Notes: generated from the letters alone by a model not told the origin. A DNA stretch of 64,000 nucleotides from Promicromonospora sukumoe (GCF_014137995.1 NZ_JACGWV010000001.1:1054001-1118000); one strand, 5' to 3'; counted from the first letter of the stretch, positions 15,913 to 24,741 are shown. Numbers and translations are program-made.

Positions 15913-15956
15913 AAGGCCTCGCCGCCGGTCCGCAAGGATCGGCGGCGAGGCCTTTC
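15913..15956. terminator. Bidirectional intrinsic terminator
   Basis: A 15-base-pair perfect stem (arms 15913-15927 and 15940-15954, with GGCCTCGCCGCCG in the left arm), a 12-base loop and short AA/TT ends lie between the convergent SnoaL-like and GyrI-like genes. AAGG at the left end and CCTTT at the right end give short T-tracts on both strands. Confidence 0.75.
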
Positions 15957-15998
15957 GCCGTTCTCGGCCCGGGGCCGGACTGCGGCGCGCGTCCGCCG

Positions 15999-16613
15999 TC
16001 AGGCCACCGGGTCGCGCAGGATCGTGCGCAGCCCGTCCTGCGGCGTCTCGGCGGTGTAGGCGACGAGGTAGACCTCGCGGTGCGGTCCGCTGCGGGCCAC
16101 GCCGGCACCCGCCGCGAACCTGCCCAGCCGGTCCAGCGTGGCGAGCTCGTCGGCGAAGGGGCCGTGGTGCATCACCTGGACGACGGTCTCCTCGGGCAGG
16201 TCGACCACCTCCAGCGCGTCCCCGGCGGTGTCCGACGGGCTCGCCGCCGCGGTGCGGGCCGCGGCGACGTCGTCCGCCGTGGTCTCCTGCGCGACGGCAA
16301 CCATGAGCCGGTAGCTCAGCTCGGTCACCGGGTGCACGCTGTAGAAGTCCGCGATGCCGACCGGTGCCGAGCCCTCGGGGTACCAGTACTGACCCTCGAC
16401 GACCGACCGGTCGGGCGCAGCCGCACCCGGCGCGGCCCGGTCCGGCACGAGCGCGCGGGCGACGTCCGAGACGAGCGCCATCCGGCGGTAGTACTCCTCG
16501 TTGCCCGGCGCGCCCGCGCCGAGGACGGCCACGTAGCGCGTGGCGGGAGAGCGGACCAGCTCGGGCTCGTCGCCGGCGGCGAGAAGAGCGGTGGGGAGCA
16601 GCGCGTCAGCCAC
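15999..16613 (-). CDS. GyrI-like small-molecule-binding protein
   Basis: 204 residues. The C-terminal half matches the GyrI-like effector-binding fold (EVVDLPEETVVQVMHHGPFADELATLDRL, then GPHREVYLVAY), used for binding hydrophobic drugs or as a stand-alone detoxification protein. The N-terminal half (TRYVAVLGAGAPGNEEYYRRMALVSDVA) looks like the first repeat of the same fold. GTG 16613 overlaps the preceding gene by 8 bases, so the two are cotranscribed. No DNA-binding domain is present. Probably part of a small stress or drug-response operon with the MazG-like gene. Confidence 0.7.
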   Translation of the reverse strand: MADALLPTALLAAGDEPELVRSPATRYVAVLGAGAPGNEEYYRRMALVSDVARALVPDRAAPGAAAPDRSVVEGQYWYPEGSAPVGIADFYSVHPVTELSYRLMVAVAQETTADDVAAARTAAASPSDTAGDALEVVDLPEETVVQVMHHGPFADELATLDRLGRFAAGAGVARSGPHREVYLVAYTAETPQDGLRTILRDPVA

Positions 16614-17283
16614 GGAGCCCACCGCCGATCTTCGCCATCGTCTCGGCGTACGCGGCGGGCAGGTCGACGCCGAGCTTGTCGGCGAGGACGAAGAGCCACC
16701 ACATGTTCTCGGCCAGCTTGTGCCGCAGCTCGGCGTCGACGTCGCCGGAGATGTCCCACGTGTGCTCGGCCGCCAGGACCAGGCGGCCCACGTAGGCGGC
16801 GTCGTTCGTGAACCCGACGGCCAGCTCCGGCAGGGTCCAGGTGCGGCCGAGCACGCGCTGCTCGATCTGCTCGTACAGGGCGCGGACCTCCCGCGCGGTG
16901 GCGTCGGCCTGCGCCAGCGTCTGCCCGGCCGGGTCGGGTTCGGCCCCGTCACGCACGGCGGGGGTGCCCGACGGCGCCGGCGGCTCGACCTCGTGCAGGA
17001 CCGTCGTCAGCTGCCAGTCGACGGACGTCTGGTCGATCGTGTCGTGAACGGGGGAGTCACCCATCTCGCCGGTGATGCCGCCCGCGCCGGCCCGGGCGTG
17101 CGCCATGCTGTCGTAGGCGACGACGTCGACCACGGTGCCGTCGTCGCGCACGGCGATCCGCCGTCCCAGGAAGCCGGGCTGCCGGCGCAGGTAGTCGTCG
17201 ATGTCGGCGTTCGCGGTGACGAAGTCCTCCGGCGTGCGTCCGGGGGCGGGCCGGAGCGTGGTGATCTCCAGGACCTGGGCCAT
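16606..17283 (-). CDS. Fusion: monooxygenase-like N-terminus and MazG-like C-terminus
   Basis: 225 residues in two parts. Residues 1-105 look like a dimeric alpha/beta barrel (LEITTLRPAPGRTPEDFVTA, QPGFLGRRIAVRDDGTVVDVV). Residues about 125-220 resemble actinobacterial MazG-like proteins (YEQIEQRVLGRTWTLPELAVGF, HKLAENMWWLFVLADKLGVDL). In the MazG-like part the usual His-Glu-Leu-Ala-Asp stretch reads His-Lys-Leu-Ala-Glu, so the metal-binding acidic set may be altered and pyrophosphohydrolase activity is doubtful. It overlaps the GyrI-like gene and lies 109 bases downstream of an MmyB-type regulator. Role unknown. Confidence 0.6.
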   Translation of the reverse strand: MAQVLEITTLRPAPGRTPEDFVTANADIDDYLRRQPGFLGRRIAVRDDGTVVDVVAYDSMAHARAGAGGITGEMGDSPVHDTIDQTSVDWQLTTVLHEVEPPAPSGTPAVRDGAEPDPAGQTLAQADATAREVRALYEQIEQRVLGRTWTLPELAVGFTNDAAYVGRLVLAAEHTWDISGDVDAELRHKLAENMWWLFVLADKLGVDLPAAYAETMAKIGGGLRG

Positions 17284-17355
17284 GGGTTGTCCTCTCGTGG
17301 TGCGGGCGCCCGGGTTCCGGGTGCCGTTCCAGCCTGAGGTGCGCGGCCCGCGCGA

Positions 17356-17372
17356 GGAAGGCAGTGGCTTCC
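17356..17372. promoter_or_regulatory. Near-perfect palindrome upstream of the MazG-like/GyrI-like pair
   Basis: GGAAGGCAGTGGCTTCC pairs at 7 of 8 positions around a central G. It lies in the 109-base gap between the MmyB-type regulator gene and the MazG-like gene. Position and symmetry fit an operator for the adjacent regulator; binding is inferred. Confidence 0.4.
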
Positions 17373-17392
17373 TGGGTGTGGCACTCCCTGGC

Positions 17393-18217
17393 TCAGACCG
17401 CCCGGTCCGCCGCCAGCGTCCCGAGCAGCGCCAGCGAGTCGGCGCTCGGCGACCCCTCGGCGGCCGTCGCGATCGTGAGCTGCTGGCCCGGCGCGTCCCG
17501 GCTCTCGAACGTCTGGTAGGTCAGCTCCAGCCGCCCGACGGCGGGATGGTTGATCTGCTTGGTCGTCGCGACCAGGCCGGTCACGCGGTGGTCCTGCCAC
17601 AGCCGCGCGAAGTCGGTGCTCTCCCGCTCCATCCGGGCGACCAGCTCGGTCACCTCCGGCCGCGGCGGGCTGAAGCCCAGCGCCAGCCGCAGCGCGCTGA
17701 CCGCCGCGCGGGCGATGTGCTCCCAGTCCACGAAGTAGGTGCGCGCGGCGGGGCTGAGGAACAGGTACGGGACCGCGCCCCGGGTCACCTGCTCCGGGCC
17801 GAGCAGCTCGGCGGCGACCGGGTTGGTGGCCAGGACCCGGAACGCGGGGTTGACCACGTAGGCGGCGACGTCCGGCATGCTGTCGAGCAGGCGCAGCATG
17901 TCGGGGCCCACCTGGTCGCTGACGGGCAGGGCCGTCGGGGCGAGCCGGGCCAGCCGGTAGGCGTGCGCCTGGGCGTCGGGGCCGAGTCGCAGCGCGGCGC
18001 AGAGCGCCTCCACCACCTGGGCCGACGGCGTCCGCTCCCGGCCCTGCTCCAGGCGCGCGTAGTAGTCGGCGCTCACCCCCGCCAGGACGGCGACCTCCTC
18101 GCGCCGCAGGCCCGCCACGCGCCGAGCTCCCGCCGTCGGCAGGCCGACGTCCTGCGGGGAGACCCGGGCGCGCTGGGCCGTGAGGAACTCACCGAACGCG
18201 TTCCGACTGGCTGCCAT
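17393..18217 (-). CDS. XRE-family regulator with MmyB-like ligand-binding domain
   Basis: 274 residues: N-terminal HTH (about residues 10-80; RVAGLRREEVAVLAGVSADY and YARLEQGRERTPS are hallmarks of this family) and a C-terminal MmyB-like PAS-type domain (DMLRLLDSMPDVAAYVVNPAFRVLATNPVA, HPAVGRLELTYQTF), known to bind a fatty acid in a characterised member. TAGCCT lies exactly 7 bases before ATG 18217 with no Shine-Dalgarno, a leaderless arrangement. The downstream MazG-like/GyrI-like pair on the same strand is its probable target. Confidence 0.88.
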   Translation of the reverse strand: MAASRNAFGEFLTAQRARVSPQDVGLPTAGARRVAGLRREEVAVLAGVSADYYARLEQGRERTPSAQVVEALCAALRLGPDAQAHAYRLARLAPTALPVSDQVGPDMLRLLDSMPDVAAYVVNPAFRVLATNPVAAELLGPEQVTRGAVPYLFLSPAARTYFVDWEHIARAAVSALRLALGFSPPRPEVTELVARMERESTDFARLWQDHRVTGLVATTKQINHPAVGRLELTYQTFESRDAPGQQLTIATAAEGSPSADSLALLGTLAADRAV

Positions 18218-18252
18218 GCACCCGAGGCTACGCGCGCGGACCCACGCTGCCC

Positions 18253-19548
18253 CTATCGGCGCGGCGCCGTCGTCGGGAAGAGGGGACGGGGCGGCGGCGG
18301 CTCCTCGCGCGGCGAGGGGAACGTGACCGGCAGCCGGGACGGGAACCGCATCCACGGGCTGGTGGCCCACTCGACGTCGTCGGGGTCGCCCACGAGCGTG
18401 ACCTGGAGGCGCTGCAGCAGCTCGGCGACCGCGATGCGGGAGACGACGCGGCCCAGGCGCGGCGCGGGGCAGCGGTGCACGCCGGCGCCGAAGGACAGGT
18501 AGGCGCGGTTGCCGACGGTGTCCCACGGGTCGTCGGACTGCACCAGCGGGTCGTGGTTGGCGGCGTGCACGGCCACGACCACCGGGTCGCCCAGCTGGAT
18601 CAGCTTGTCGTCGATCGTCACGTCGCGCGCCGCGAACCGCGGCATCAGGTTCGGGTTGGTCGTGGACCGCCACAGCACCTCGTCGAGCGCGTCGTCGATG
18701 TGCAGGCGGCCGCCCGAGATGCGGTGGGAGAACCGGGGGTCGCTGAGCACCAGCACGAGCGTCTGGGCGATCCAGGCCATCAGGGCCTCCGTCGCCGCGG
18801 CGGTGATCGCCGTCAGCGTCTGGGCCCGTTCGAGGTCGCTCTGGAAGTTGTCGTGCCGGGACAGGATGCCGGCGATGTCGTGGGTACCACGCTCGCGGCT
18901 GTAGGCGATGTGCCCGGTGACGATCGCGCGCAGCTCGTCGGTCAGGGCCCGCGCGTCGGCGCCCGCCTCGAAGATCGCCCGCGTGATCTCCTGCAGGCGC
19001 TGCGCCTGCGTGGGCTCCAGGCCGTCCAGCTCGGACAGCACGAGGAACGGGACCACCGCGGCGTACTCGGCGACCAGGTCGGCGCGGCCGCGGTCCTGGA
19101 ACCGGTCGATGAGCATGCCGCACAGCCGCCGCGTGATCGCGCCGGCCCGGGTCTCGTCGATCTGCTCCAGGGCGTCGTCGACCGGCGGGCGCAGGCGGGT
19201 GTGCTTGGGTCCGTCGGCGTCGGCCAGGGTGGGCTTGGGGGTCTTCGCGAGCACGAGGTGCAGCGTGGACTGCGGGCCGAGCAGGTCCTGGCCGTGCCCG
19301 TTCCAGATCGAGGGGTCCTTGATGAACGTGCGGTCGTCCCGCAGCACCCCGACCGCCGCGGAGTGGCCCAGCACCAGCCAGGCGGGCACCCCGGCCTCCA
19401 GCTCGATCGGGGCCACCGAGCCCCACCGTTTCCGGAGGCGCTCGTACACCGCGTTCGCGTCGGCGGCGGCCGTGGTCTCCACGAGCAGCGTGCGGTCGGC
19501 GACGTCGCCGAGGCGCACCGTTGGGCCCGACGGCGGTGATGCGGTCAC
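18253..19548 (-). CDS. Cytochrome P450 lacking the canonical ExxR
   Basis: 431-residue bacterial P450. The haem-binding loop is FGAGVHRCPAPRLGR with ligand C360. The I-helix region reads ITAAATEALMAWIAQ, without the usual acidic-alcohol pair. In the K-helix the motif is D289-E-V-L-W-R294, so there is no Glu three residues before Arg; this resembles the CYP157 type, which is known to lack ExxR. GTG 19548 was chosen for its GAGGGGAAC ribosome site; 19599 is a longer alternative. Divergent from a sulfotransferase-family gene. No ferredoxin is adjacent. Substrate unknown. Confidence 0.85.
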   Translation of the reverse strand: MTASPPSGPTVRLGDVADRTLLVETTAAADANAVYERLRKRWGSVAPIELEAGVPAWLVLGHSAAVGVLRDDRTFIKDPSIWNGHGQDLLGPQSTLHLVLAKTPKPTLADADGPKHTRLRPPVDDALEQIDETRAGAITRRLCGMLIDRFQDRGRADLVAEYAAVVPFLVLSELDGLEPTQAQRLQEITRAIFEAGADARALTDELRAIVTGHIAYSRERGTHDIAGILSRHDNFQSDLERAQTLTAITAAATEALMAWIAQTLVLVLSDPRFSHRISGGRLHIDDALDEVLWRSTTNPNLMPRFAARDVTIDDKLIQLGDPVVVAVHAANHDPLVQSDDPWDTVGNRAYLSFGAGVHRCPAPRLGRVVSRIAVAELLQRLQVTLVGDPDDVEWATSPWMRFPSRLPVTFPSPREEPPPPRPLFPTTAPRR

Positions 19549-19726
19549 AGTTCCCCTCTCGTCGGAGGCCGAGCCGGGGTCGTTCGTGACACCGCGCACA
19601 AGCCCCCGCTCGGGATGCTAACCGCGAGCGGGCCGGGTTTACCAGTAGCAATGCCGCAGGTCACGATCCGGCGGGCGTTCCTCAGGCCGCTTGTCGGCGC
19701 CCGGCCGCATGGGCAGGATGTGCGCT

Positions 19727-20926
19727 ATGCCCCAGGCCACACCTCTGCTCCGAATCCTCAACGTGCTGCTCGCCCCCGGACTGCGCACCCGCAAGGACCC
19801 CGACGCCGTCTTCGAGAAGCTGCTCCAGGACGCCCAGAGCGGGCGGGCCGTGCTCGACGCCGACGAGCTCGCGGCGCTCGACAGCCTGCGCCTGCTGCTG
19901 GCCGACCACGCCGCGAACCCCGACCTGAGCGGCATGGGCTGGCAGAGCACGCAGGACCAGATCCGGGCCCGGCTCACCAACCGGGCGGTCGTCCGCGCCG
20001 CCCAGGCCAGCCGGCCCGAGGTGCGGGACGAGCCGGTGACCGCGCCCGTGTTCGTCGTCGGGCTGCCGCGCACCGGCACGACGCTCACGTACAACCTGAT
20101 CGCCCGGCACCCGGGCCACCGCGGGCCCAAGCTGTGGGAGATGGACGACCTGGGCCTGCCACGTCCCGCGGCGGAGCGCGAGCGGCTGATCGCGCAGGCC
20201 CGCAGGAAGTTCGCGAACGTGGCGCGGCTCAGCCCCGCCTGGGGGCACCTCCACCCGCTGATCGCCGACAGCGAGGAGGAGGACTTCATGCTCCGCGCCC
20301 ACACCGAGATGTTCGCGACGTGGGGCCCGGCGCCGCGCTACCTGGACTGGGTCGGCAGCGCCGACCTCACGGAGGACTACCGGTTCCTGCGCGACGCCCT
20401 GCAGGTCATCGCCGCGGGCGAGGCGCCCGACCGCTGGGTGCTCAAGCACCCGATGGACCTGTGGCGGATGCCGGAGATCCTGAAGGCCTTCCCCGGCGCG
20501 CGCTTCGTGTGGACGCACCGCGCGCCCGGCGCCGCCGTCGCCTCCGGCTGCTCCATGGCCGAGGCGACGCAGGCCATGTACATCAAGCCGGGCCGCATCG
20601 ACCTGGAACGGATCGGCCGGGAGTGGCTGGACATCTCCGCGGGCGGCGTCGAGCGCGCCGTCGGGCTGCGCGAGCAGCTCCCCGACGACGCCGTGATCGA
20701 CGTGGTCTACGACGACCTCATGAAGGACCCCGAGACCGTGGTGCACGGGCTCTTCGAGACCCTGGGCCTGGACTGGGGCGCGACCGACGACGCCAACCTG
20801 GCCGCCGCCCTCGACCGGAGCGGACACCGTCCGCACGCGTACACGCTGGAGCGCTACGGCCTGGACGAGGCGAAGGTGGCGCAGGCGTTCTCGGCGTACA
20901 AGATCCCGGCGTCGGTCCTGCACTGA
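19727..20926 (+). CDS. Sulfotransferase-family protein
   Basis: 399 residues with the PAPS-binding P-loop-like motif FVVGLPRTGTTLTYNLI near residue 110 and a 3'-phosphate-binding region FVWTHRAPGAAVASGCSM near residue 260; the later GLFETLGLDWG pattern is typical of bacterial Sulfotransfer_3 proteins. It should transfer sulfate from PAPS to a hydroxyl acceptor in the cytoplasm. ATG 19727 has CAGGAT 7 bases before it and TTGTCG 17 bases further up, so a leaderless promoter is likely. Divergent from the P450 gene: a P450 and a sulfotransferase could act on one lipid or secondary metabolite, but this is inference. Confidence 0.85.
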   Translation: MPQATPLLRILNVLLAPGLRTRKDPDAVFEKLLQDAQSGRAVLDADELAALDSLRLLLADHAANPDLSGMGWQSTQDQIRARLTNRAVVRAAQASRPEVRDEPVTAPVFVVGLPRTGTTLTYNLIARHPGHRGPKLWEMDDLGLPRPAAERERLIAQARRKFANVARLSPAWGHLHPLIADSEEEDFMLRAHTEMFATWGPAPRYLDWVGSADLTEDYRFLRDALQVIAAGEAPDRWVLKHPMDLWRMPEILKAFPGARFVWTHRAPGAAVASGCSMAEATQAMYIKPGRIDLERIGREWLDISAGGVERAVGLREQLPDDAVIDVVYDDLMKDPETVVHGLFETLGLDWGATDDANLAAALDRSGHRPHAYTLERYGLDEAKVAQAFSAYKIPASVLH

Positions 20927-20947
20927 GCTATCGCTGGTCGGCCCCGT

Positions 20948-20995
20948 CGCTGGTCGAGCTTGTCGAGACCCGGGTCTCGACAAGCTCGACCAGCG
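20948..20995. terminator. 48-bp perfect palindrome between convergent genes
   Basis: Perfect inverted repeat centred between 20971 and 20972 (core GAGACCCGGGTCTC; left arm begins CGCTGGTCGAGC). It lies 22 bases after the sulfotransferase stop and 11 bases before the serA stop, so it probably serves as a bidirectional terminator or REP-like element. A half copy occurs at 49313-49339. Confidence 0.6.
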
Positions 20996-21005
20996 GTGGA
21001 CGGAC

Positions 21006-22244
21006 TCAGCGGGCCGCCGGGCCCGGCGGGAACTCGGGGCGCTCGAAGGCGTCGCGGATCCGCAGCCGGATGGTCGCGTCCAGGGCCTGGAGCTTCTTGG
21101 ACGCGCCGCGCTCGGTCACGTCCGAGATGTCGGTGACCACGTAGCCGATGTCGCCGCGCGTGGCGAGCATCTGGCCCTCGATGTTGGCGCCGTGGTCGGC
21201 GAAGATCTGGTTCACCGTGGCGAGCACGCCCGGCACGTTGCGGTGCAGCAGCTTGATGCGGCCCACGCCGGTGTGCTCGAGCTGCAGGTTCGGCAGGTTG
21301 ACGCTGAGCATCGTCGAGCCGGTCGTCACGTAGTCGCTGAGCTTCTTGGCGACGAACTGGCCGATCGACTCCTGCGCCTCCTCGGTGGAGCCGCCGACGT
21401 GCGGGGTCAGGATCACGTTCGGCAGGCCGCGCAGCACCGACTCGAAGGCGTCGCCGCGCTTCTTGGGCTCCTCCGGGAAGACGTCGACGGCCGCACCCGA
21501 GAGGTGCCCGGACGTGATGTGCTCGGCCAGCGAGTCGACGTCGACTACGAACCCGCGGCACAGGTTGAGGAAGATCGCGTCCTGCTTCATGCGCGCGAAC
21601 TGCTTCTCGCCGAACAGGCCGGCGTTGCCGGAGCGCCCGTCGACGTGCAGCGTGACGATGTCGGCCGTCTCCAGGAGCTCGTCCAGGGTCTCGGCGCGGC
21701 GCGCGTTGCCCAGGGCCAGCTTCTCCGCGGTGTCGTAGAAGACGACGGACATGCCCAGGTTCTCGGCGAGCACGGAGAGCTGCGAGCCGATGTTGCCGTA
21801 GCCGATGATGCCCAGCGTGCGGCCGCGCACCTCGTGCGAGCCGTCCGCGGACTTGTCCCACACACCCGAGTGCAGGGCGCGGTCGCGCTCGGTCATGCGG
21901 CGGGTCAGCGAGATGATCTCCGCGATCGCCAGCTCCACCACGGAGCGCGTGTTGGAGAACGGCGCGTTGAACACCGCGACGCCGCGGTGGGCGGCGGCCG
22001 TCAGGTTGATCTGGTTGGTGCCGATGCTGAACGCACCCACGCCCACCAGGCTGTCCGTCTCGGCCAGCACCCGCGCGGTCACCTCGGTCTTGGACCGGAT
22101 GCCGAGGAGCTGGACGCCGTCGAGCGCCGCGATGAGCTCGTCCTCGTCGAGCGCTCCCTTGCGGTAGTCGACCTCGTACCCGGCCGACTCGAGGATCGGG
22201 ACGGAGGTGGGGTGGACGTTCTCGAGGAGAAGGGCTCGCTGCAC
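21006..22244 (-). CDS. serA: D-3-phosphoglycerate dehydrogenase
   Basis: First step of serine synthesis: NAD-dependent oxidation of 3-phosphoglycerate. 412 residues, colinear with the E. coli-type enzyme: substrate domain (LLLENVHPTSVPILESAGY), GIGTNQ-type signature as FSIGTNQINLTAA, FNAPFSNTRSVVELAI, NAD motif LGIIGYGNIGSQL, catalytic His in LTPHVGGSTEEAQESIG, and a C-terminal ACT domain (LLHRNVPGVLATVNQIFADHGANIEG) for serine feedback. GTG 22244 gives the family N-terminus but has no good ribosome site; start is moderately sure. This is the short form, unlike the approximately 530-residue long-chain SerA common in actinobacteria. Confidence 0.93.
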   Translation of the reverse strand: MQRALLLENVHPTSVPILESAGYEVDYRKGALDEDELIAALDGVQLLGIRSKTEVTARVLAETDSLVGVGAFSIGTNQINLTAAAHRGVAVFNAPFSNTRSVVELAIAEIISLTRRMTERDRALHSGVWDKSADGSHEVRGRTLGIIGYGNIGSQLSVLAENLGMSVVFYDTAEKLALGNARRAETLDELLETADIVTLHVDGRSGNAGLFGEKQFARMKQDAIFLNLCRGFVVDVDSLAEHITSGHLSGAAVDVFPEEPKKRGDAFESVLRGLPNVILTPHVGGSTEEAQESIGQFVAKKLSDYVTTGSTMLSVNLPNLQLEHTGVGRIKLLHRNVPGVLATVNQIFADHGANIEGQMLATRGDIGYVVTDISDVTERGASKKLQALDATIRLRIRDAFERPEFPPGPAAR

Positions 22245-22356
22245 GCACCCATGGTGCGCCAGGGGGAGGGGATGCAACAAACGGATCGGCCCCACGTCCC
22301 GCCTGCTGGGACGGCAGGTGGGACGCGGGGCGCGCCGGGGCCGGCGTGCGGCCGGC

Positions 22357-24627
22357 CTAGAACCCTTCGGGCAGGTCGCGCACGTGCAGCACGACCAGGC
22401 GCTGCGTGGGACGGGTCATCGCGACGTAGAGGTCGCTGACCCCGCCGGCGCCCTCCGCGATCGCGGCCGGCTCCACCAGCACGACGGCGTCGAACTCCAG
22501 GCCCTTGGTCTCCCGCGGCGCCAGTACGGTGAGCTGCGCGTCCTCCGGGCGCTGGGCGCTCAGGCGGGCGGCCTCCTCGGCGCCGACGGCGGACGGCAGC
22601 GCCTCGGCGACGGCGGCGGCCAGGCGCGCGACGGCGCCGGACGGCGCGACCACGGCCACGCGGCCGGCGTCGGGCCCGACGAGCTCCTTGACGAGGCCGA
22701 GCGCCTCGGTCACCGCCGCGCCGTCCTCCGGCAGGCCGTCGGCCCCGGGCGAGGTGCGGACGACGGCGAGGGAGCCCTCGACCTCGCGCGCGGCGCGCAG
22801 GTCGGAGACGGGCAGCCGGGCGGCCCGCGCGACCCGCTGGGCGGTGTCGGCCACGGTGGACGGCGTGCGGTAGGAGACGGTGAGCTCGGACAGCCGCCAG
22901 CCGTCGCGCAGCAGGGGCGTGAGCATCCGGTCCCAGCTCCGCGCGCCCGCAGCCGACGACGTCTGGGCGACGTCGCCGACGATGGTCATCGACCGCGTCG
23001 GCACCCGGCGCACCAGCGCGCGCCAGGCCATCGGGGACAGCTCCTGCGCCTCGTCGACCACCACGTGGCCGTAGGTCCAGGACCGGTCGCCGGCGGCGCG
23101 CTCCGCCGTCGTCAGGGACGGGCCGGTCGCGGCGAACCGGGAGGCCAGCGTCTCGGCGTCGACCAGGCCGCCGCCCGCGCCCGTCGCGGACAGCACGCTG
23201 CGCGCGTACTCGACCTCGCGGGCCTGCTCGGCCTCGCGGTTGCGGGCCTCGGCCCGCGCCACGGAGTCGTCCTCGCCCAGCAGCTCGTACGCCTCGTCCA
23301 GGATCGGCACGTCCGACTCCGTCCACGGCGCCCCCGGCGCGCGGACCAGCAGGCGCCGCTCGCGCTCGCTGAGCTCCGGCGCGGCTTCGGCGAGCCGGTG
23401 CGGCTTGGCGTACAGGTCCGAGACCAGCTTCTCCGGCGTGATCGGCAGCCACGCGAGGTTGAGCGCCACGCGGACGTCGCGGTCGGAGCGCAGGTCCTCG
23501 AAGACCGTGGCGCGGTCCTCGGACGACAGCGGCGCGCCCTCGAAGTCGCGGTACTGGTCCGTGAGGCGGTCGAGCATGTCGCGCACGAACGACGCGCGCG
23601 CCAGGTTGTGCGGCTTGTGCGTGCGGCGGGCGCGGGCGATCGCGTCGGCGACGTCGCGCGGGCGGATCACGAAGTCGTGCCCCTCGACCCGCACCGCGAC
23701 GTCGTGCCCCGGCACGCGCTCGCGCGCCCGCACGGCCCGCCGGATCACCTTGCGCCACAGCAGCAGGCCCTTGAGCCGCGCGATCTGGCCCTCGTCGACG
23801 CCGGTCGCGCGGACGCCCGGCAGCAGGCTGCCGATCGTCGTGGACACCACGCCGGTCTCGCCGAGCGAGGGGAGCACCTGGTCGATGTACCGCAGGAACG
23901 CGCTGGACGGCCCGACCACCAGCACGCCGGAGCGCTCCAGCAGGCGCCGGTGCGCGTACAGCAGGTAGGCCGCACGGTGCAGCGCCACGGCCGTCTTGCC
24001 GGTACCGGGCCCGCCCTGGACCACCAGCGCGCCGCTCAGCTCGGAGCGGATGATGCGGTCCTGCTCGGCCTGGATGGTCGCGACGATGTCGGTCATCCGG
24101 CCGGTGCGGCCCTGGGCCATCGCCGCGAGCAGCGCGCCCTCGCCGGACAGCGCGTCGGCGTCGATGTCGCCCTCGAGGTCCAGGACCTCGTCCTCCAGGC
24201 CCGTGACCGCGCGGCCCTTTGTCACCAGGTGCCGCCGCCGCCGCACGTCGCCCGGGTGCAGCGCCGTGGCCCGGTAGAACGCCTCGGCTGCCGGGGCGCG
24301 CCAGTCGGTCAGCATGGACCGGTGCTCGGCGTCCGTCAGCCCGATGCGCCCCACGTACCGGGTCACCGCGCCGTCCTCGGACCCCTCCGCGAGGTCGAGG
24401 CGGCCGAAGACCAGCCGGTCCTCGACGGCGTCGAGCTGCGCGGCGCGGTCCTCGTAGAGGGTCGCGAACGCGTCGCGCTCGCTGCGGTTCTGGTGCGTGC
24501 CCGTCGAGCCCGCCAGGCGGACGTCCCGCAGCCGGTTCGCGGTGGTGCCGCGCAGGGTGTCCAAGCGGACGTACATCGTGTCGACGACTGCTTGCTCGTG
24601 GGCGAGCTCGCCCGCGATTCCCGTCAC
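22357..24627 (-). CDS. HelD/HelR-type RNA polymerase-associated SF1 helicase
   Basis: 756 residues. An N-terminal charged helical arm (about residues 1-60) is followed by split SF1 motor modules: Walker A GGPGTGKTAVALHR near residue 210, Walker B VVVDEAQELSP near residue 525, GDVAQTSS, and a final LYVAMTRPTQRLVVLHV. This layout fits class II HelD proteins, which pull stalled RNA polymerase off DNA; in Streptomyces HelR also displaces rifamycin. GTG 24627 follows GGAGG. Divergent from the phosphatase/response-regulator gene; an inverted repeat GGCCGACC-N13-GGTCGGCC lies between them. It is not UvrD/PcrA, whose motif order is uninterrupted. Confidence 0.85.
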   Translation of the reverse strand: MTGIAGELAHEQAVVDTMYVRLDTLRGTTANRLRDVRLAGSTGTHQNRSERDAFATLYEDRAAQLDAVEDRLVFGRLDLAEGSEDGAVTRYVGRIGLTDAEHRSMLTDWRAPAAEAFYRATALHPGDVRRRRHLVTKGRAVTGLEDEVLDLEGDIDADALSGEGALLAAMAQGRTGRMTDIVATIQAEQDRIIRSELSGALVVQGGPGTGKTAVALHRAAYLLYAHRRLLERSGVLVVGPSSAFLRYIDQVLPSLGETGVVSTTIGSLLPGVRATGVDEGQIARLKGLLLWRKVIRRAVRARERVPGHDVAVRVEGHDFVIRPRDVADAIARARRTHKPHNLARASFVRDMLDRLTDQYRDFEGAPLSSEDRATVFEDLRSDRDVRVALNLAWLPITPEKLVSDLYAKPHRLAEAAPELSERERRLLVRAPGAPWTESDVPILDEAYELLGEDDSVARAEARNREAEQAREVEYARSVLSATGAGGGLVDAETLASRFAATGPSLTTAERAAGDRSWTYGHVVVDEAQELSPMAWRALVRRVPTRSMTIVGDVAQTSSAAGARSWDRMLTPLLRDGWRLSELTVSYRTPSTVADTAQRVARAARLPVSDLRAAREVEGSLAVVRTSPGADGLPEDGAAVTEALGLVKELVGPDAGRVAVVAPSGAVARLAAAVAEALPSAVGAEEAARLSAQRPEDAQLTVLAPRETKGLEFDAVVLVEPAAIAEGAGGVSDLYVAMTRPTQRLVVLHVRDLPEGF

Positions 24628-24676
24628 GCCCTACCTCCGTGTTCCACCAGCAAGATCACTCCGGTCAGAAAGAACC

Positions 24677-24741
24677 GGCCGACCATTATCGCCTACCGGT
24701 CGGCCTGTCCGCTGACACGGCGTCTTCTCGCTGGATAGGAT
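24677..24741 (+). promoter_or_regulatory. Control region between the helicase and REC-phosphatase genes
   Basis: Contains the inverted repeat GGCCGACC (24677-24684) and GGTCGGCC (24698-24705). For the rightward gene CTGACA (24711-24716) is followed after 19 bases by TAGGAT (24736-24741), which ends 7 bases before ATG 24749, so a leaderless start is likely. Confidence 0.5.

Noticed and set aside
22207..24738. Long forward-strand frame opposite serA and the helicase
   Set aside because: Low-complexity composition and no motif; the reverse strand encodes a complete HelD-type helicase.
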